Of a stretch of DNA of 64,000 bases, positions 8,849-17,160 are shown in pieces (position 1 is the first letter of the stretch; each line of letters starts with the position of its first letter). The notes under the pieces are model-generated. The model had not been told where the DNA came from. It saw only the letters and a program-made list of their open reading frames with translations, and did no database searches. The position numbers were made by a program, and so were the translations under genes. This DNA is from Paenibacillus harenae DSM 16969 (lineage in GTDB: Bacteria > Bacillota > Bacilli > Paenibacillales > Paenibacillaceae): assembly GCF_000422465.1 (NCBI RefSeq), contig NZ_KE383843.1, forward strand, positions 608,271-672,270. Reading direction: 5' to 3'.

Positions 8849-9457
8849 TCAGACATCCTGATTCGTTGTATTTCCTTGAAATACCGGCATCGTCACATAG
8901 CCTTCACTGCTCACACCTTCTGACCGGATAACTTTCATAACCGTAAGCAGCAATATTTTTAAATCCAGCAGCATGTTTTGGTTTTCTACGTACCATACAT
9001 CCCGCTTGAAGCGTTCCTCCCATGATGTAACATTGCGGCCATGGATTTGTGCCCAGCCGGTAATACCCGGTCTTACCTCATGCCGTTTCGACTGCTCCTC
9101 CGTGTATAGCGGTAAGTATTCCATGAGCAAAGGTCTCGGCCCGACTAAGCTAAGCTCACCTCTCACCACATTCAAGAGCTGCAGAAGTTCATCCAAGCTG
9201 AATCTGCGCAAGAAGCTTCCAAACGACGTTAATCTGAAATGATCCGGCAGCAGTTGTCCGTTCTCATCCCTCTCGTCGGTCATTGTCCGAAATTTATACA
9301 CAAAAAAAGGACGTCCGTGAAGCCCCGGCCGCTTCTGCTTAAAAACTATTGGCGTGCCCAGCTTCAGCCTGACTAGTAAAGCTGTAATCGCAATTACAGG
9401 CGATAAAATGATAAGCATCATACAAGAAATAATAAGATCAAATAGCCGTTTCGTCAT
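8849..9457 (-). CDS. Monotopic phosphoglycosyl transferase (PglC/EpsL-like)
   Basis: 202-residue bacterial sugar transferase (PF02397). After a short basic segment there is one hydrophobic re-entrant helix (about residues 5-28), then KFRTMTD, the catalytic Asp-Glu pair in SLDELLQL, and VGPRPLLMEYL. Small enzymes of this type move a phospho-sugar from a UDP-sugar to undecaprenyl phosphate, the first membrane step of repeat-unit assembly. Short length without the N-terminal membrane domain of WbaP fits the PglC class, which uses UDP-diacetylbacillosamine in known cases. The ATG at 9457 has CAGGAG 9 nt upstream. It is presumably the initiating enzyme for this polymer. Confidence 0.88.
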   Translation of the reverse strand: MTKRLFDLIISCMMLIILSPVIAITALLVRLKLGTPIVFKQKRPGLHGRPFFVYKFRTMTDERDENGQLLPDHFRLTSFGSFLRRFSLDELLQLLNVVRGELSLVGPRPLLMEYLPLYTEEQSKRHEVRPGITGWAQIHGRNVTSWEERFKRDVWYVENQNMLLDLKILLLTVMKVIRSEGVSSEGYVTMPVFQGNTTNQDV

Positions 9458-9499
9458 CAATATAGGCTCCTGTGTATCCAATATCCGCTTAGGTTTACG

Positions 9500-10234
9500 T
9501 TAAGAGAGCAGTTTTCTCATTTTTGAAATCATCCGCGGTCCGACGATTCTGCTTGCGTATCTTTTTATTACACTTTTAAGCCTCACACTTGCAGGCAGCC
9601 AAGATTTTGCAAAGTGATGAATGGTATAGCTATCCTCATTAATATAATTCCCGCCGTTAATATAATCGTAGGGACTGAAGTACGTTCTCGGATAAAAGGT
9701 AACACCGTTGCTCAGCACCTGATATTCGCCATTGAGCTTCAAACCATGCTTTCCGCAGAGTTCGGTAATGACGGTTGTATTCGTTGTAAGATCATAATCC
9801 CCCTCTCCCCTTCGAAAGCTTCTGCTGTCGTAGTTCTCCAGCAGCTCTTTCATCCATGGATGTCCTTTGGCTGCCCCCATGGTTCCTGATTGAAGATACG
9901 TCTCATCCTCAAAGCCCGAGAATGCTTCATGTTTAAGAAACGGATCAAGCGGCTTAATAACCTCGACATCCGTATCCAAATATACGCCTCCATAATGATA
10001 AAGAGCATGCAAGCGCACATAATCGCTGACAAAAGCATACTTTTTGGCCTCATAGGCTTCCTTCACATAACGGTTCGCCGAAAGATCGAAGTTATCTTCG
10101 TTCCACTCGATCCATTGATAATCGCCTATGCGCATCTTCCAGCTGTTCATGCACTTGATCATCTTCCTTGATTTCTCTCCTCGCCCAAACCAGCAATAAT
10201 GCAAAATACGTGGAATTTTTTCCTCTGTCTCCAC
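9500..10234 (-). CDS. GT32-type glycosyltransferase with DXD motif
   Basis: 244-residue glycosyltransferase of the DXD sugar-binding type (family 32, capsular polysaccharide synthesis). The N-terminus has IPRILHYCWFG and the metal-binding GGVYLDTDVE lies near residues 80-90. A NTTVITELCG segment and a short basic C-terminus follow. It likely adds a hexose to the lipid-linked repeat unit in the cytoplasm. The start is GTG at 10234, with AAAGGAGG seven bases upstream. It lies between the polymerase and phosphoglycosyltransferase genes in the eps operon. Confidence 0.83.
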   Translation of the reverse strand: METEEKIPRILHYCWFGRGEKSRKMIKCMNSWKMRIGDYQWIEWNEDNFDLSANRYVKEAYEAKKYAFVSDYVRLHALYHYGGVYLDTDVEVIKPLDPFLKHEAFSGFEDETYLQSGTMGAAKGHPWMKELLENYDSRSFRRGEGDYDLTTNTTVITELCGKHGLKLNGEYQVLSNGVTFYPRTYFSPYDYINGGNYINEDSYTIHHFAKSWLPASVRLKSVIKRYASRIVGPRMISKMRKLLS

Positions 10235-10247
10235 TCATCTGCCTCCT

Positions 10248-11321
10248 TTAAAATGGCCATACTAAATAATCGCTTGTATATCGAAGGCCCAATATCATCT
10301 CATTCTCGAAATAGAAATAAAGAAAATAAAATACGAGGATTGCCAAATAAATAAACTTTTGGTCCTTCGGACGAAAAACCTTAACAAGCCAGCCTATAAG
10401 GATCAATTGATATAGACTGAAATAAATATTCATCCTTGCGAAAATCCAGTTCTGCGTAGAAATAACCATAAGCGCAAAGCCGACAATAGTAAGATTTACA
10501 ATAATATCGCTTTTCGGAAAGATTAGCCGAAGCTTTTCTCTACCCAGAAAAGCGATAATGAGCGGTAGACCGAGCACAATGACCCGTAGCACGCTTGCTC
10601 CGCCTTCCTCGAAGCTCGCATAGTCGCCATACTGCGTATCTTTGAGCGCGCTAAATAGAAGCTCCGAAAATTGCTGAAATCCCATGACTACCAAAATAGC
10701 AAGAAATAAAAAAAGGAATGTAACGCCAGTCCATGCCTTGCGCCGAACAATGAAATACAAAGGAATCATGATCAGAGCGCTCTGATGGATAAAGGATGCA
10801 AAGAGCACAACCAACATGTAGGTCTTCCATTTGCCATCAAATAGAGATTTGGTTACCGCAAATACCATCGCCGCTGCTAGAAACTGTCTGACGCCGTTCA
10901 TCGAAACGATAAAAGCTCCAGAGGTTATATAAATATAGAGGCTTAAGTCAAGTTGCCTTGAATACTTATATAACACTGCAACTATTAATAGATTCGTTAT
11001 CATTGCTGTGACAAACAACAAGATTTGAGGGTCGTTTGAGATTTGTTTCAACAGCATTTGCAGTAAACCGAAGCCGATATCCTTCTTCTGAATAATGGAT
11101 CCCCAACTAAAATCATCAACCCGATAGGAATGTATATAGAAGACGGTATCGCCAATATTATTTCTTAAGCCTGCTACAAGCACAAGTGTCAACGCCGCTC
11201 CAGCAGCCAAAACTTTGTTCGGTTGAATGGATGTCAAGCCGGCACTAGTAGAGACAGAAAAATACCTCGCAAAAATAGCGCAGAGAAAAACGACTAATAA
11301 GCTAAGCCATAGGATAGTCAT
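10248..11321 (-). CDS. EpsG-family polysaccharide polymerase (Wzy-like)
   Basis: 357-residue integral membrane protein with about ten hydrophobic spans. The SGAFIVSMNGVRQFLAAAM segment around residues 130-150 (N-G-x-R-Q) and the following FIHQSALIMIP are the signature of the EpsG family. EpsG-type proteins are thought to polymerise undecaprenyl-linked repeat units on the outer membrane face. Its start overlaps the end of the upstream GT2 gene by 20 nt, so they are co-transcribed. No Wzx flippase gene is visible in the window, so export of the repeat unit must rely on a gene elsewhere. Confidence 0.85.
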   Translation of the reverse strand: MTILWLSLLVVFLCAIFARYFSVSTSAGLTSIQPNKVLAAGAALTLVLVAGLRNNIGDTVFYIHSYRVDDFSWGSIIQKKDIGFGLLQMLLKQISNDPQILLFVTAMITNLLIVAVLYKYSRQLDLSLYIYITSGAFIVSMNGVRQFLAAAMVFAVTKSLFDGKWKTYMLVVLFASFIHQSALIMIPLYFIVRRKAWTGVTFLFLFLAILVVMGFQQFSELLFSALKDTQYGDYASFEEGGASVLRVIVLGLPLIIAFLGREKLRLIFPKSDIIVNLTIVGFALMVISTQNWIFARMNIYFSLYQLILIGWLVKVFRPKDQKFIYLAILVFYFLYFYFENEMILGLRYTSDYLVWPF

Positions 11322-12225
11322 TTGTTGTTCCTTTTTGAGGGATTACCCCTTTTGTTTTTATCGAAATATAGCCATACAACATCAAGCCGAGCGGAATGGC
11401 CAATATCGTGAGCCACTTGAAGGGGACCTCATTCAACCAGTTTTTATTTCTGGAAATGATGCTGCTGGATACGTAATGAACCGCTTGCCGGTATCGGAAA
11501 GCCAAACTTCCGAAAGGTAACTTCATAAGCTCCTTGCGATAGAACGCAAATCCTTTCGGATTTCTGCGGTATTGCTTCAGCATGTTTTTAGTGGAGCCGT
11601 CAGGCAGATATTCTACAATACATAGAATCTCGTGCATAATCAGCAGTTCATATTTCTGATCAAGCAGCAAGTACTTCCAGTTCAGTCCTACATAATTCTC
11701 GCTTTCAAAAAGAGGGTAAGGATTATCTTTCACAAGTTCGGTTCGGTAAATAAGTTTTTTATCTCCCTTCACTCCATGCTTATAATATAGATCATATAGC
11801 GTCGAGCTCTTCATATGCTTTGGTAATTCCGTTCCGATAATTTGACCGTTCGTATAGGCATCAAGGCCAATGAAACCGCAAACCTTGTCGCTGCGATGCT
11901 TTTTCCAGAATGACACGATAAGCTCAACCGCGTTATCGGTCATATAGTCGTCGGAATCGATACATACGTTCAACTCCGTCTCTATATGCTCATAAGCCGT
12001 ATTATGAGCGCCATGCATTCCTTGGTTCTGCTGCCGATAGTAGCGTATAGGCACTAAATTATCTCTTATCCATGAGTTTACTAACGATTCAGTATTATCC
12101 GTTGAACCATCATCGACAATGAGCCACTCGAAATCCTTAGACGTTTGACGCTGCAAACTTTCATATAATTGATGCAAACAATACGCACGGTTAAACGCGG
12201 GCGTAAATACAGTCAATGTTTTCAT
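11302..12225 (-). CDS. GT2 family glycosyltransferase
   Basis: 307-residue GT-A enzyme. The opening TVFTPAFNRAYCL, then LIVDDGSTDNT around residue 35-45 and DSDD near residue 95 are the nucleotide-sugar and metal motifs of family 2. A single hydrophobic stretch near the C-terminus (FKWLTILAIPLGLMLYGYI) may tether it to the membrane. It probably extends the exopolysaccharide repeat unit. AGAGGTG lies before the ATG. The gene overlaps the polymerase gene. Confidence 0.86.
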   Translation of the reverse strand: MKTLTVFTPAFNRAYCLHQLYESLQRQTSKDFEWLIVDDGSTDNTESLVNSWIRDNLVPIRYYRQQNQGMHGAHNTAYEHIETELNVCIDSDDYMTDNAVELIVSFWKKHRSDKVCGFIGLDAYTNGQIIGTELPKHMKSSTLYDLYYKHGVKGDKKLIYRTELVKDNPYPLFESENYVGLNWKYLLLDQKYELLIMHEILCIVEYLPDGSTKNMLKQYRRNPKGFAFYRKELMKLPFGSLAFRYRQAVHYVSSSIISRNKNWLNEVPFKWLTILAIPLGLMLYGYISIKTKGVIPQKGTTNDYPMA

Positions 12226-12248
12226 TTAGCACCTCTGTTGAAAAAGAA

Positions 12249-13412
12249 TTATTGGACCGCCCACTCAAATCTCTCCAATCCTTCTTGCGACTGCTCCATA
12301 ATCGGCTTATAGATTCCGCTCAATTCCTGCTTCACCTGATTCAACCCGTACTTCTGCACGCTCTGCAGGCTTCTGCTTCCGAGGCGGCGTCTCAGCTCGA
12401 TCGACACGCTTAGCTGCTTCAGTCTGGCGGCGAATGTCTGCATATCTTGCGGCTCAACGATAAAGCCATTCTCGCCGTCCTCGACAAGCTCGGCGTGCCC
12501 TCTGTTCCGGACAGCGACGATCGGAAGGCCGCAAGCCATCGCCTCCATAAGGTTAACGGGCAGCCCCTCGCGAAGACTGGATGCGACCGCGACGTCGCAG
12601 ATCGGCAGCAGCCGGTCGATATCCCGACGGTAACCAAGGAAGCGGATCATGTTCTCCACTCCAAGCCGGGCGGCCAGCTCGCGGCATGACTCCAAGAGGG
12701 GGCCCTGCCCGGCTAGCAGCAGTCTGGTATGCGGCACCTGGTCCTTGATGGCGGCGACCGCACGGATGAGGAGCTGATGATTTTTGTTTTTATTAAACTC
12801 AGCCGCATAGAACATCAGGAAATCGTCGGTCCGGAAGTCGAGCTCCTGCCGAAAGCGCCATCTCTCGATCTTCGGCATCGGCTTGAATTGCGCGGTATTC
12901 ACGCCAACGCCGTGCACCTGTTCGATTCTGCGTGCCTTGAAATTTCTCGATACCGCAAGGTTATAATCTTCGCTGTTAATCGTGATCAGGCAATCGGTAT
13001 ATCGCGAAAGCCTCTTCTCAATGGGATAATACAGCGCCCAGTTCAGCAGCGGCGCCCCTTTGCAAAAGTGGAAGCCGTGAGCCGTATAGATGACTTTTGT
13101 CCCCCTCCGTCTCGTACCTTGCGCAGCCAGGCGGGCCAGCACGCCCCCCATAGGGGTATGGCAATGAATGATCTTGTAGCTCTGTTCATTGACGATGGAT
13201 TTGAGCTCGCGATACGCCTTCACGTTCATTAGGCGAAACGGGGACCGTGCGAGCGGCAGATTATATTTCCTGTCAACGAAAGGGAGGTCCATATCCCCCT
13301 TCGCGGCGACATGAACCTCCCATCCTTGCTGTTTAAACCATTCCATCATCGGCAGGTGGAACGCCTTGAAATGATAATCAACGGTTGCGCAAAACAATAT
13401 TTTATTCGCCAT
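12249..13412 (-). CDS. GT4 glycosyltransferase, EpsD-like
   Basis: 387-residue GT-B enzyme similar in order and position to EpsD of the B. subtilis eps operon. It starts with ILFCATVDYHFKAFHLPMM, contains IIHCHTPMGGVLARLAA and YTAHGFHFCKGAP in the acceptor domain (residues 75-125), and ends with EGLPVNLMEAMACGLPIV, carrying the family 4 EX7E-type acidic residues. Predicted to add an N-acetylhexosamine or similar sugar; specificity is not readable. It follows galU by 21 nt. Local GC content seems somewhat higher here than in the genes further down the operon. Confidence 0.86.
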   Translation of the reverse strand: MANKILFCATVDYHFKAFHLPMMEWFKQQGWEVHVAAKGDMDLPFVDRKYNLPLARSPFRLMNVKAYRELKSIVNEQSYKIIHCHTPMGGVLARLAAQGTRRRGTKVIYTAHGFHFCKGAPLLNWALYYPIEKRLSRYTDCLITINSEDYNLAVSRNFKARRIEQVHGVGVNTAQFKPMPKIERWRFRQELDFRTDDFLMFYAAEFNKNKNHQLLIRAVAAIKDQVPHTRLLLAGQGPLLESCRELAARLGVENMIRFLGYRRDIDRLLPICDVAVASSLREGLPVNLMEAMACGLPIVAVRNRGHAELVEDGENGFIVEPQDMQTFAARLKQLSVSIELRRRLGSRSLQSVQKYGLNQVKQELSGIYKPIMEQSQEGLERFEWAVQ

Positions 13413-13433
13413 GGATAACCATCCTATACCAGC

Positions 13434-14315
13434 TTATTTGCGTGCTGCTTCCCGATCCAGCATTTGCGACAGGTAGTCTAACAGCTCATACCTCAAATCG
13501 TCCCGCTGCAGCGCGAACTCTATTGTCGTTTGGATAAAGCCCATCTTCTCACCGACATCATACCGCTTGCCTTCAAATTCATAGGCGTACACGGCTTCGG
13601 AACGATTTAAGGCCGCGATGGCATCCGTCAGCTGAATTTCGCCGCCTGCGCCCGGCTGCTGATTGGCCAGTACGTCGAATATCGACGGATTCAGTATGTA
13701 TCTTCCCATTATAGCCATGTTCGACGGCGCTTCTTCCCTTGCCGGCTTCTCGACAAGATGTCGGACACGATGGAACCCCTCTTCCATTCTCGTACCGTCG
13801 ACGATCCCGTAGCGCGACACCGCCTCATCCGCGACGCGCTGCACGCCGATAACCGACGTACGGTATTGCTCGTATTTCTCGATCATTTGCTTCATGCATG
13901 GCTTATCCGCCGTGATGATATCATCCCCCAGCAGCACCGCAAACGGTTCGTCTCCGATAAATTTCCGCGCGCACCAGATCGCATGGCCAAGGCCTCTCGG
14001 CTCCTTCTGGCGAATATAGTGGATATCGACCATATCCGAGGATTTCCGCACTTCGCTTAACAAATCGAATTTATGCTTCGCCGTCAAAATTTGCTCCAAT
14101 TCAATCGAATTGTCGAAATGGTCCTCAATCGCCCTTTTATTTTTGCCGGTTACGATAATGATATCTTCGATCCCCGACGCAATCGCCTCCTCGACGATAT
14201 ATTGAATGGTAGGCTTATCGACGATCGGCAGCATTTCTTTCGGCATTGCTTTCGTTGCAGGCAGAAACCTGGTCCCCAGGCCCGCTGCCGGGATAATCGC
14301 TTTTCTTACTTTCAT
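13434..14315 (-). CDS. galU: UTP-glucose-1-phosphate uridylyltransferase
   Basis: 293-residue GalU. The N-terminal nucleotide-binding AIIPAAGLGTRFLPATKAMP is intact, followed by KEMLPIVDKPTIQYIVEEA and, mid-protein, VVLEKP-like HLVEKPAREEAPS. Length matches the family. It makes UDP-glucose from UTP and glucose-1-phosphate for polymer synthesis. The ATG at 14315 (12 nt after AGGAG) and an in-frame TTG at 14324 (3 nt after it) are both possible; ATG is preferred. B. subtilis eps lacks galU, so its presence inside this operon is a local feature. A housekeeping copy may exist elsewhere. Confidence 0.92.
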   Translation of the reverse strand: MKVRKAIIPAAGLGTRFLPATKAMPKEMLPIVDKPTIQYIVEEAIASGIEDIIIVTGKNKRAIEDHFDNSIELEQILTAKHKFDLLSEVRKSSDMVDIHYIRQKEPRGLGHAIWCARKFIGDEPFAVLLGDDIITADKPCMKQMIEKYEQYRTSVIGVQRVADEAVSRYGIVDGTRMEEGFHRVRHLVEKPAREEAPSNMAIMGRYILNPSIFDVLANQQPGAGGEIQLTDAIAALNRSEAVYAYEFEGKRYDVGEKMGFIQTTIEFALQRDDLRYELLDYLSQMLDREAARK

Positions 14316-14341
14316 CGGCTTCAACCGCTCCTTTACGTTTG

Positions 14342-16168
14342 TTATCCAGTAACCGACACATATCCCGGTAAAACAACAACATTATTTGCAAGATCAAGCA
14401 GACGAATGCGCAATTCCGCCTTGTTCATGCCGCTGAACTCCTGAATGATTTCTTCGATCTCCTCAAAATAGACCTCCATCGACTTTCCGATGTAGATTTT
14501 TGGGTAGACCTGCTGTTCATTGATTTCATTGTCCTTGAGCATTTCTTCAAAAAGCTTCTCGCCAGGCCGGATCCCGGTATATTGGATGCCGATCTCTTCT
14601 ACCGTATAACCCGACATGCGGATCACGTTTTGCGCAAGATCGGTTATTTTCACAGGATCGCCCATATCCAGCACGAAGATCTCGCCGCCCTTGGCAAGCG
14701 CTCCGGCTTGAATAACGAGTCGAGACGCTTCCGGAATGGTCATAAAATACCGGACCATATCGGGGTGGGTTACCGTTACGGGTCCGCCTTTCTCGATCTG
14801 CTTCTTGAAGAGCGGAATAACGCTTCCGCGGCTGCCCAGCACGTTTCCGAATCGCACCGCCACAAACTTTGTCTGACTAACCCGGTCCATATGCTGAATG
14901 ATCATTTCGGCTATCCGCTTCGTAGCCCCCATGACGCTTGTCGGATTAACCGCTTTATCCGTTGAAATCATGACAAAGGTTTCGACGCGGCTCATGCTCG
15001 CCGCCTTTGCCGCGTTCAAGGTGCCGAGCACGTTGTTCTTGAAGGCCTCCTCCGGATTCCGTTCCATCAAAGGCACGTGTTTATGGGCCGCGGCATGATA
15101 GACGACCTGCGGTCGGTGAGACTGCATGACCTGCTGCATTTTGACTGCGTCCTGAAGATCGGCGATTTCGGTTATAAATTGAATATTGGTATGGCCGTAC
15201 AGCTCTTTCAGCTCCATCTCGATGGAATAGATGCTGTTCTCCCCATGTCCGAGCAGGATCAGCTTATCCGGCAAAAACTTCGAAATCTGCCGGCACACCT
15301 CCGAGCCGATCGACCCGCCCGCCCCTGTTACCATAACGACCTTCTGCGTCACATAGCCGGATATGCTGTCGATGTCGAGCTCCACCGGCTCGCGGCCGAG
15401 CAAATCCTCCACCTGCACGTCACGGAACTGGTTGACGGATACTTTTCCCGTAGCAAGGTCCTCGAGCATCGGAATAATTTGCGTTTTCGCTTTTGTCCTC
15501 GCGCATTCCGTAAATATCGTATTCAGCTGTTTTTTATTTAAAGACGGAATCGCAATCACGATATTATTGACATTATAATTTTTCGCGATATCGACGATTC
15601 GTTTCACTCCCCCTGCGACCGGAATGCCCATAATGTCAAGCTTGTGCTTATTAGCGTCATCGTCAACGAAAGCAACCGGCAGCAGCTCCGGATCGCTGTT
15701 GCTCAACAGCTGCCTGGCAAGCATCGTGCCTGCAGATCCCGCGCCGACGATAAGCGTCCGTTTCCGCTGTCCCTCGTATTTATGATAATGCCCCCGCAAA
15801 ATTCTCCACGATAATCGGGACCCGCCGATCAGCAGCATATGGATCATCCATGTAACGGCAAGCAGTCTGAAATAGACGTCTTGAACGATGATTTGTTGGA
15901 TAAGCGCCGCCGTTACGATCGAAAGTGTGACGGACCTCGTAATGATCAGCAGCTCGCCGACGCTCGCATATTCCCAGGCCTTCTTATACAGCTTGAAATA
16001 GAAAGAAACGAAATGATGGCTTAAAAGCAGCGTAATGGAACTGATCACAATCGGAAACGTTACGACGTCAAGCGAAGCTTCCAGCAAAAACCGGCTGAAG
16101 AAAATAGCCGTCAGTACGATAATCGAATCCATTAAAATCAATAACGATAACCTTTGCCGATATGTCAA
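14342..16168 (-). CDS. UDP-sugar 4,6-dehydratase, EpsC/PglF/CapD family
   Basis: 608-residue membrane protein. Four hydrophobic spans (residues about 10-125) precede two Rossmann regions, IVGAGSAGTMLARQ near residue 150 and VMVTGAGGSIGSEV near residue 285. The active-site segment STDKAVNPTSVMGATKR has Met in place of the usual SDR tyrosine, as in PglF-type 4,6-dehydratases. It should convert UDP-GlcNAc to the 4-keto-6-deoxy sugar used by the aminotransferase at 7610. The start is TTG with AAAGGG upstream. It is the third structural gene of the eps operon, directly after the EAR-like leader, exactly where epsC lies in B. subtilis. Confidence 0.9.
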   Translation of the reverse strand: MTYRQRLSLLILMDSIIVLTAIFFSRFLLEASLDVVTFPIVISSITLLLSHHFVSFYFKLYKKAWEYASVGELLIITRSVTLSIVTAALIQQIIVQDVYFRLLAVTWMIHMLLIGGSRLSWRILRGHYHKYEGQRKRTLIVGAGSAGTMLARQLLSNSDPELLPVAFVDDDANKHKLDIMGIPVAGGVKRIVDIAKNYNVNNIVIAIPSLNKKQLNTIFTECARTKAKTQIIPMLEDLATGKVSVNQFRDVQVEDLLGREPVELDIDSISGYVTQKVVMVTGAGGSIGSEVCRQISKFLPDKLILLGHGENSIYSIEMELKELYGHTNIQFITEIADLQDAVKMQQVMQSHRPQVVYHAAAHKHVPLMERNPEEAFKNNVLGTLNAAKAASMSRVETFVMISTDKAVNPTSVMGATKRIAEMIIQHMDRVSQTKFVAVRFGNVLGSRGSVIPLFKKQIEKGGPVTVTHPDMVRYFMTIPEASRLVIQAGALAKGGEIFVLDMGDPVKITDLAQNVIRMSGYTVEEIGIQYTGIRPGEKLFEEMLKDNEINEQQVYPKIYIGKSMEVYFEEIEEIIQEFSGMNKAELRIRLLDLANNVVVLPGYVSVTG

Positions 16169-16223
16169 AGAATGTTCACCCTTTCCAATATATACGTCTA
16201 CAGCGTGCAGAATTAAAACGGCA

Positions 16224-16276
16224 CCCTCACTAGAGGGTTTAACTAACAGGTCTTATAACAAAACCTCTTAGTTAAA
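16224..16276 (-). terminator. Paired hairpins downstream of EAR-like RNA
   Basis: On the minus strand two hairpins follow the EAR-like RNA: TTTAACTAA..TTAGTTAAA with inner AGG/CCT (16238-16276), then CCCTC-TAGT-GAGGG (16224-16237) followed by TGCCGTTTTAATT. The T tract is weak. They may be intrinsic pause or terminator elements overcome by the antitermination RNA. Confidence 0.45.
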
Positions 16277-16405
16277 AACTCTAATGCTGAGCCTGGGGCA
16301 TCTAACCCATCCTCACGCCACACTCTTGACGACTTGCGTCTAAGGTTTCCATAAACCCACAGCATGGCCGAGTGCCTCCGTTGATAGCGGTGAGGAGACA
16401 TTACC
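16275..16405 (-). ncRNA. EAR (epsC) processive antitermination RNA, probable
   Basis: The 317-nt gap between the EpsB-like and EpsC-like genes holds a strongly structured minus-strand RNA. A CACTC/GAGTG helix (16370-16374 with 16321-16325) encloses two hairpins: GGTTT/AAACC (16344-16357) and GAC-GCAA-GTC, with a GNRA tetraloop (16331-16340). A third hairpin CCG/CGG lies just 5', and GCTG/CAGC can pair at long range. In B. subtilis the EAR RNA sits between epsB and epsC and lets polymerase read through downstream terminators. Position and structure match; I could not run a covariance search. No plausible protein is encoded here. Confidence 0.72.
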
Positions 16406-16454
16406 GGTTCGTATTCCTTTTGCAAGAAAGTTGTGCTTTATTAAGAACAACTAT

Positions 16455-16497
16455 CCGAAAAAAAAGCGCTATCCGATAAAAATCATCAAACGCTTTT
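16455..16497 (-). terminator. Terminator-like hairpin after EpsB-like gene
   Basis: On the minus strand AAAAGCG pairs with CGCTTTT, followed by more T residues, and overlaps the stop codon of the kinase gene. The loop is long (about 22 nt, with a small inner GAT/ATC stem). It would limit expression of genes beyond epsB unless read through, consistent with the EAR-like element located just downstream. Confidence 0.5.
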
Positions 16498-17160
16498 CTT
16501 GTTCAATATAACGCCAAGAATATTTGCTTTTGCAAACAGCAGCGAACGTTTGGCTTCCTTCGCCTGCCCTTCCTGCGTCTTCCCGCTCTTCAGCAGCAGA
16601 ATAACGCCGTCGCATTTATTAACAAGCGCATTCGTATCCGGAGTGCCGAGCACCGGAGGACAATCGAGCAGCACCATATCGTAATGGGAGACCGCGTACT
16701 CCATGACGTCAGCCATAATCTGCGAATCCAGCAGCTCGGTCGTATTAAAAAAACGTTGTCCGCTCGGCAGGATGTCAAGACTCTCGACCTCCGTATTATA
16801 AATGGCTTCGCGGACATCGAGCTGCTGCCCCAGCACATTCGACAGGCCCGGAGAGGTTTGTACGCCGAAGATCTGATGCAGGATCGGGTTTCTAAAGTTG
16901 GCGTCTATCATCAGCACCCGGTCGCCGCGTTGTGCCGTACATACAGCCAGATTGACCGTTGCCGTCGATTTCCCCTCTCCCTCGTTCGGAGAGGTTACCA
17001 GCAGGGAACGTATCTTCCGGCCTTTGGAGGCGTATTGAATATTGTTCCGGATGGTCCGGAATTGCTCGGCAACCGATCCATGCGGATTCACATAGGACAG
17101 CAGACTTCTATTGACGAATGATTTTGCCGCAATTTTCCGCTCACGAACCAATGGTTTCAC
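16486..17160 (-). CDS. CpsD/CapB-family tyrosine kinase, EpsB-like
   Basis: 224-residue bacterial tyrosine kinase (BY-kinase) cytoplasmic domain. Walker A is SPNEGEGKST near residue 57, Walker A' is VLMIDANFRNP near 85-95, and Walker B is MVLLDCPP near 165. It works with the co-polymerase encoded just upstream to control polymer chain length and export. The protein ends ILGVILNKKSV without the usual C-terminal tyrosine cluster, so the classic autophosphorylation tail is absent. The start is GTG at 17160 and overlaps the upstream gene by 20 nt. Order co-polymerase, kinase, EAR, dehydratase equals B. subtilis epsA-epsB-EAR-epsC. Confidence 0.88.
   Translation of the reverse strand: MKPLVRERKIAAKSFVNRSLLSYVNPHGSVAEQFRTIRNNIQYASKGRKIRSLLVTSPNEGEGKSTATVNLAVCTAQRGDRVLMIDANFRNPILHQIFGVQTSPGLSNVLGQQLDVREAIYNTEVESLDILPSGQRFFNTTELLDSQIMADVMEYAVSHYDMVLLDCPPVLGTPDTNALVNKCDGVILLLKSGKTQEGQAKEAKRSLLFAKANILGVILNKKSV

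Noticed and set aside
16243..16425. Small protein encoded in the epsB-epsC gap
   Set aside because: The apparent frame overlaps the hairpins of the EAR-like RNA and has no ribosome site; the structure explains the sequence.
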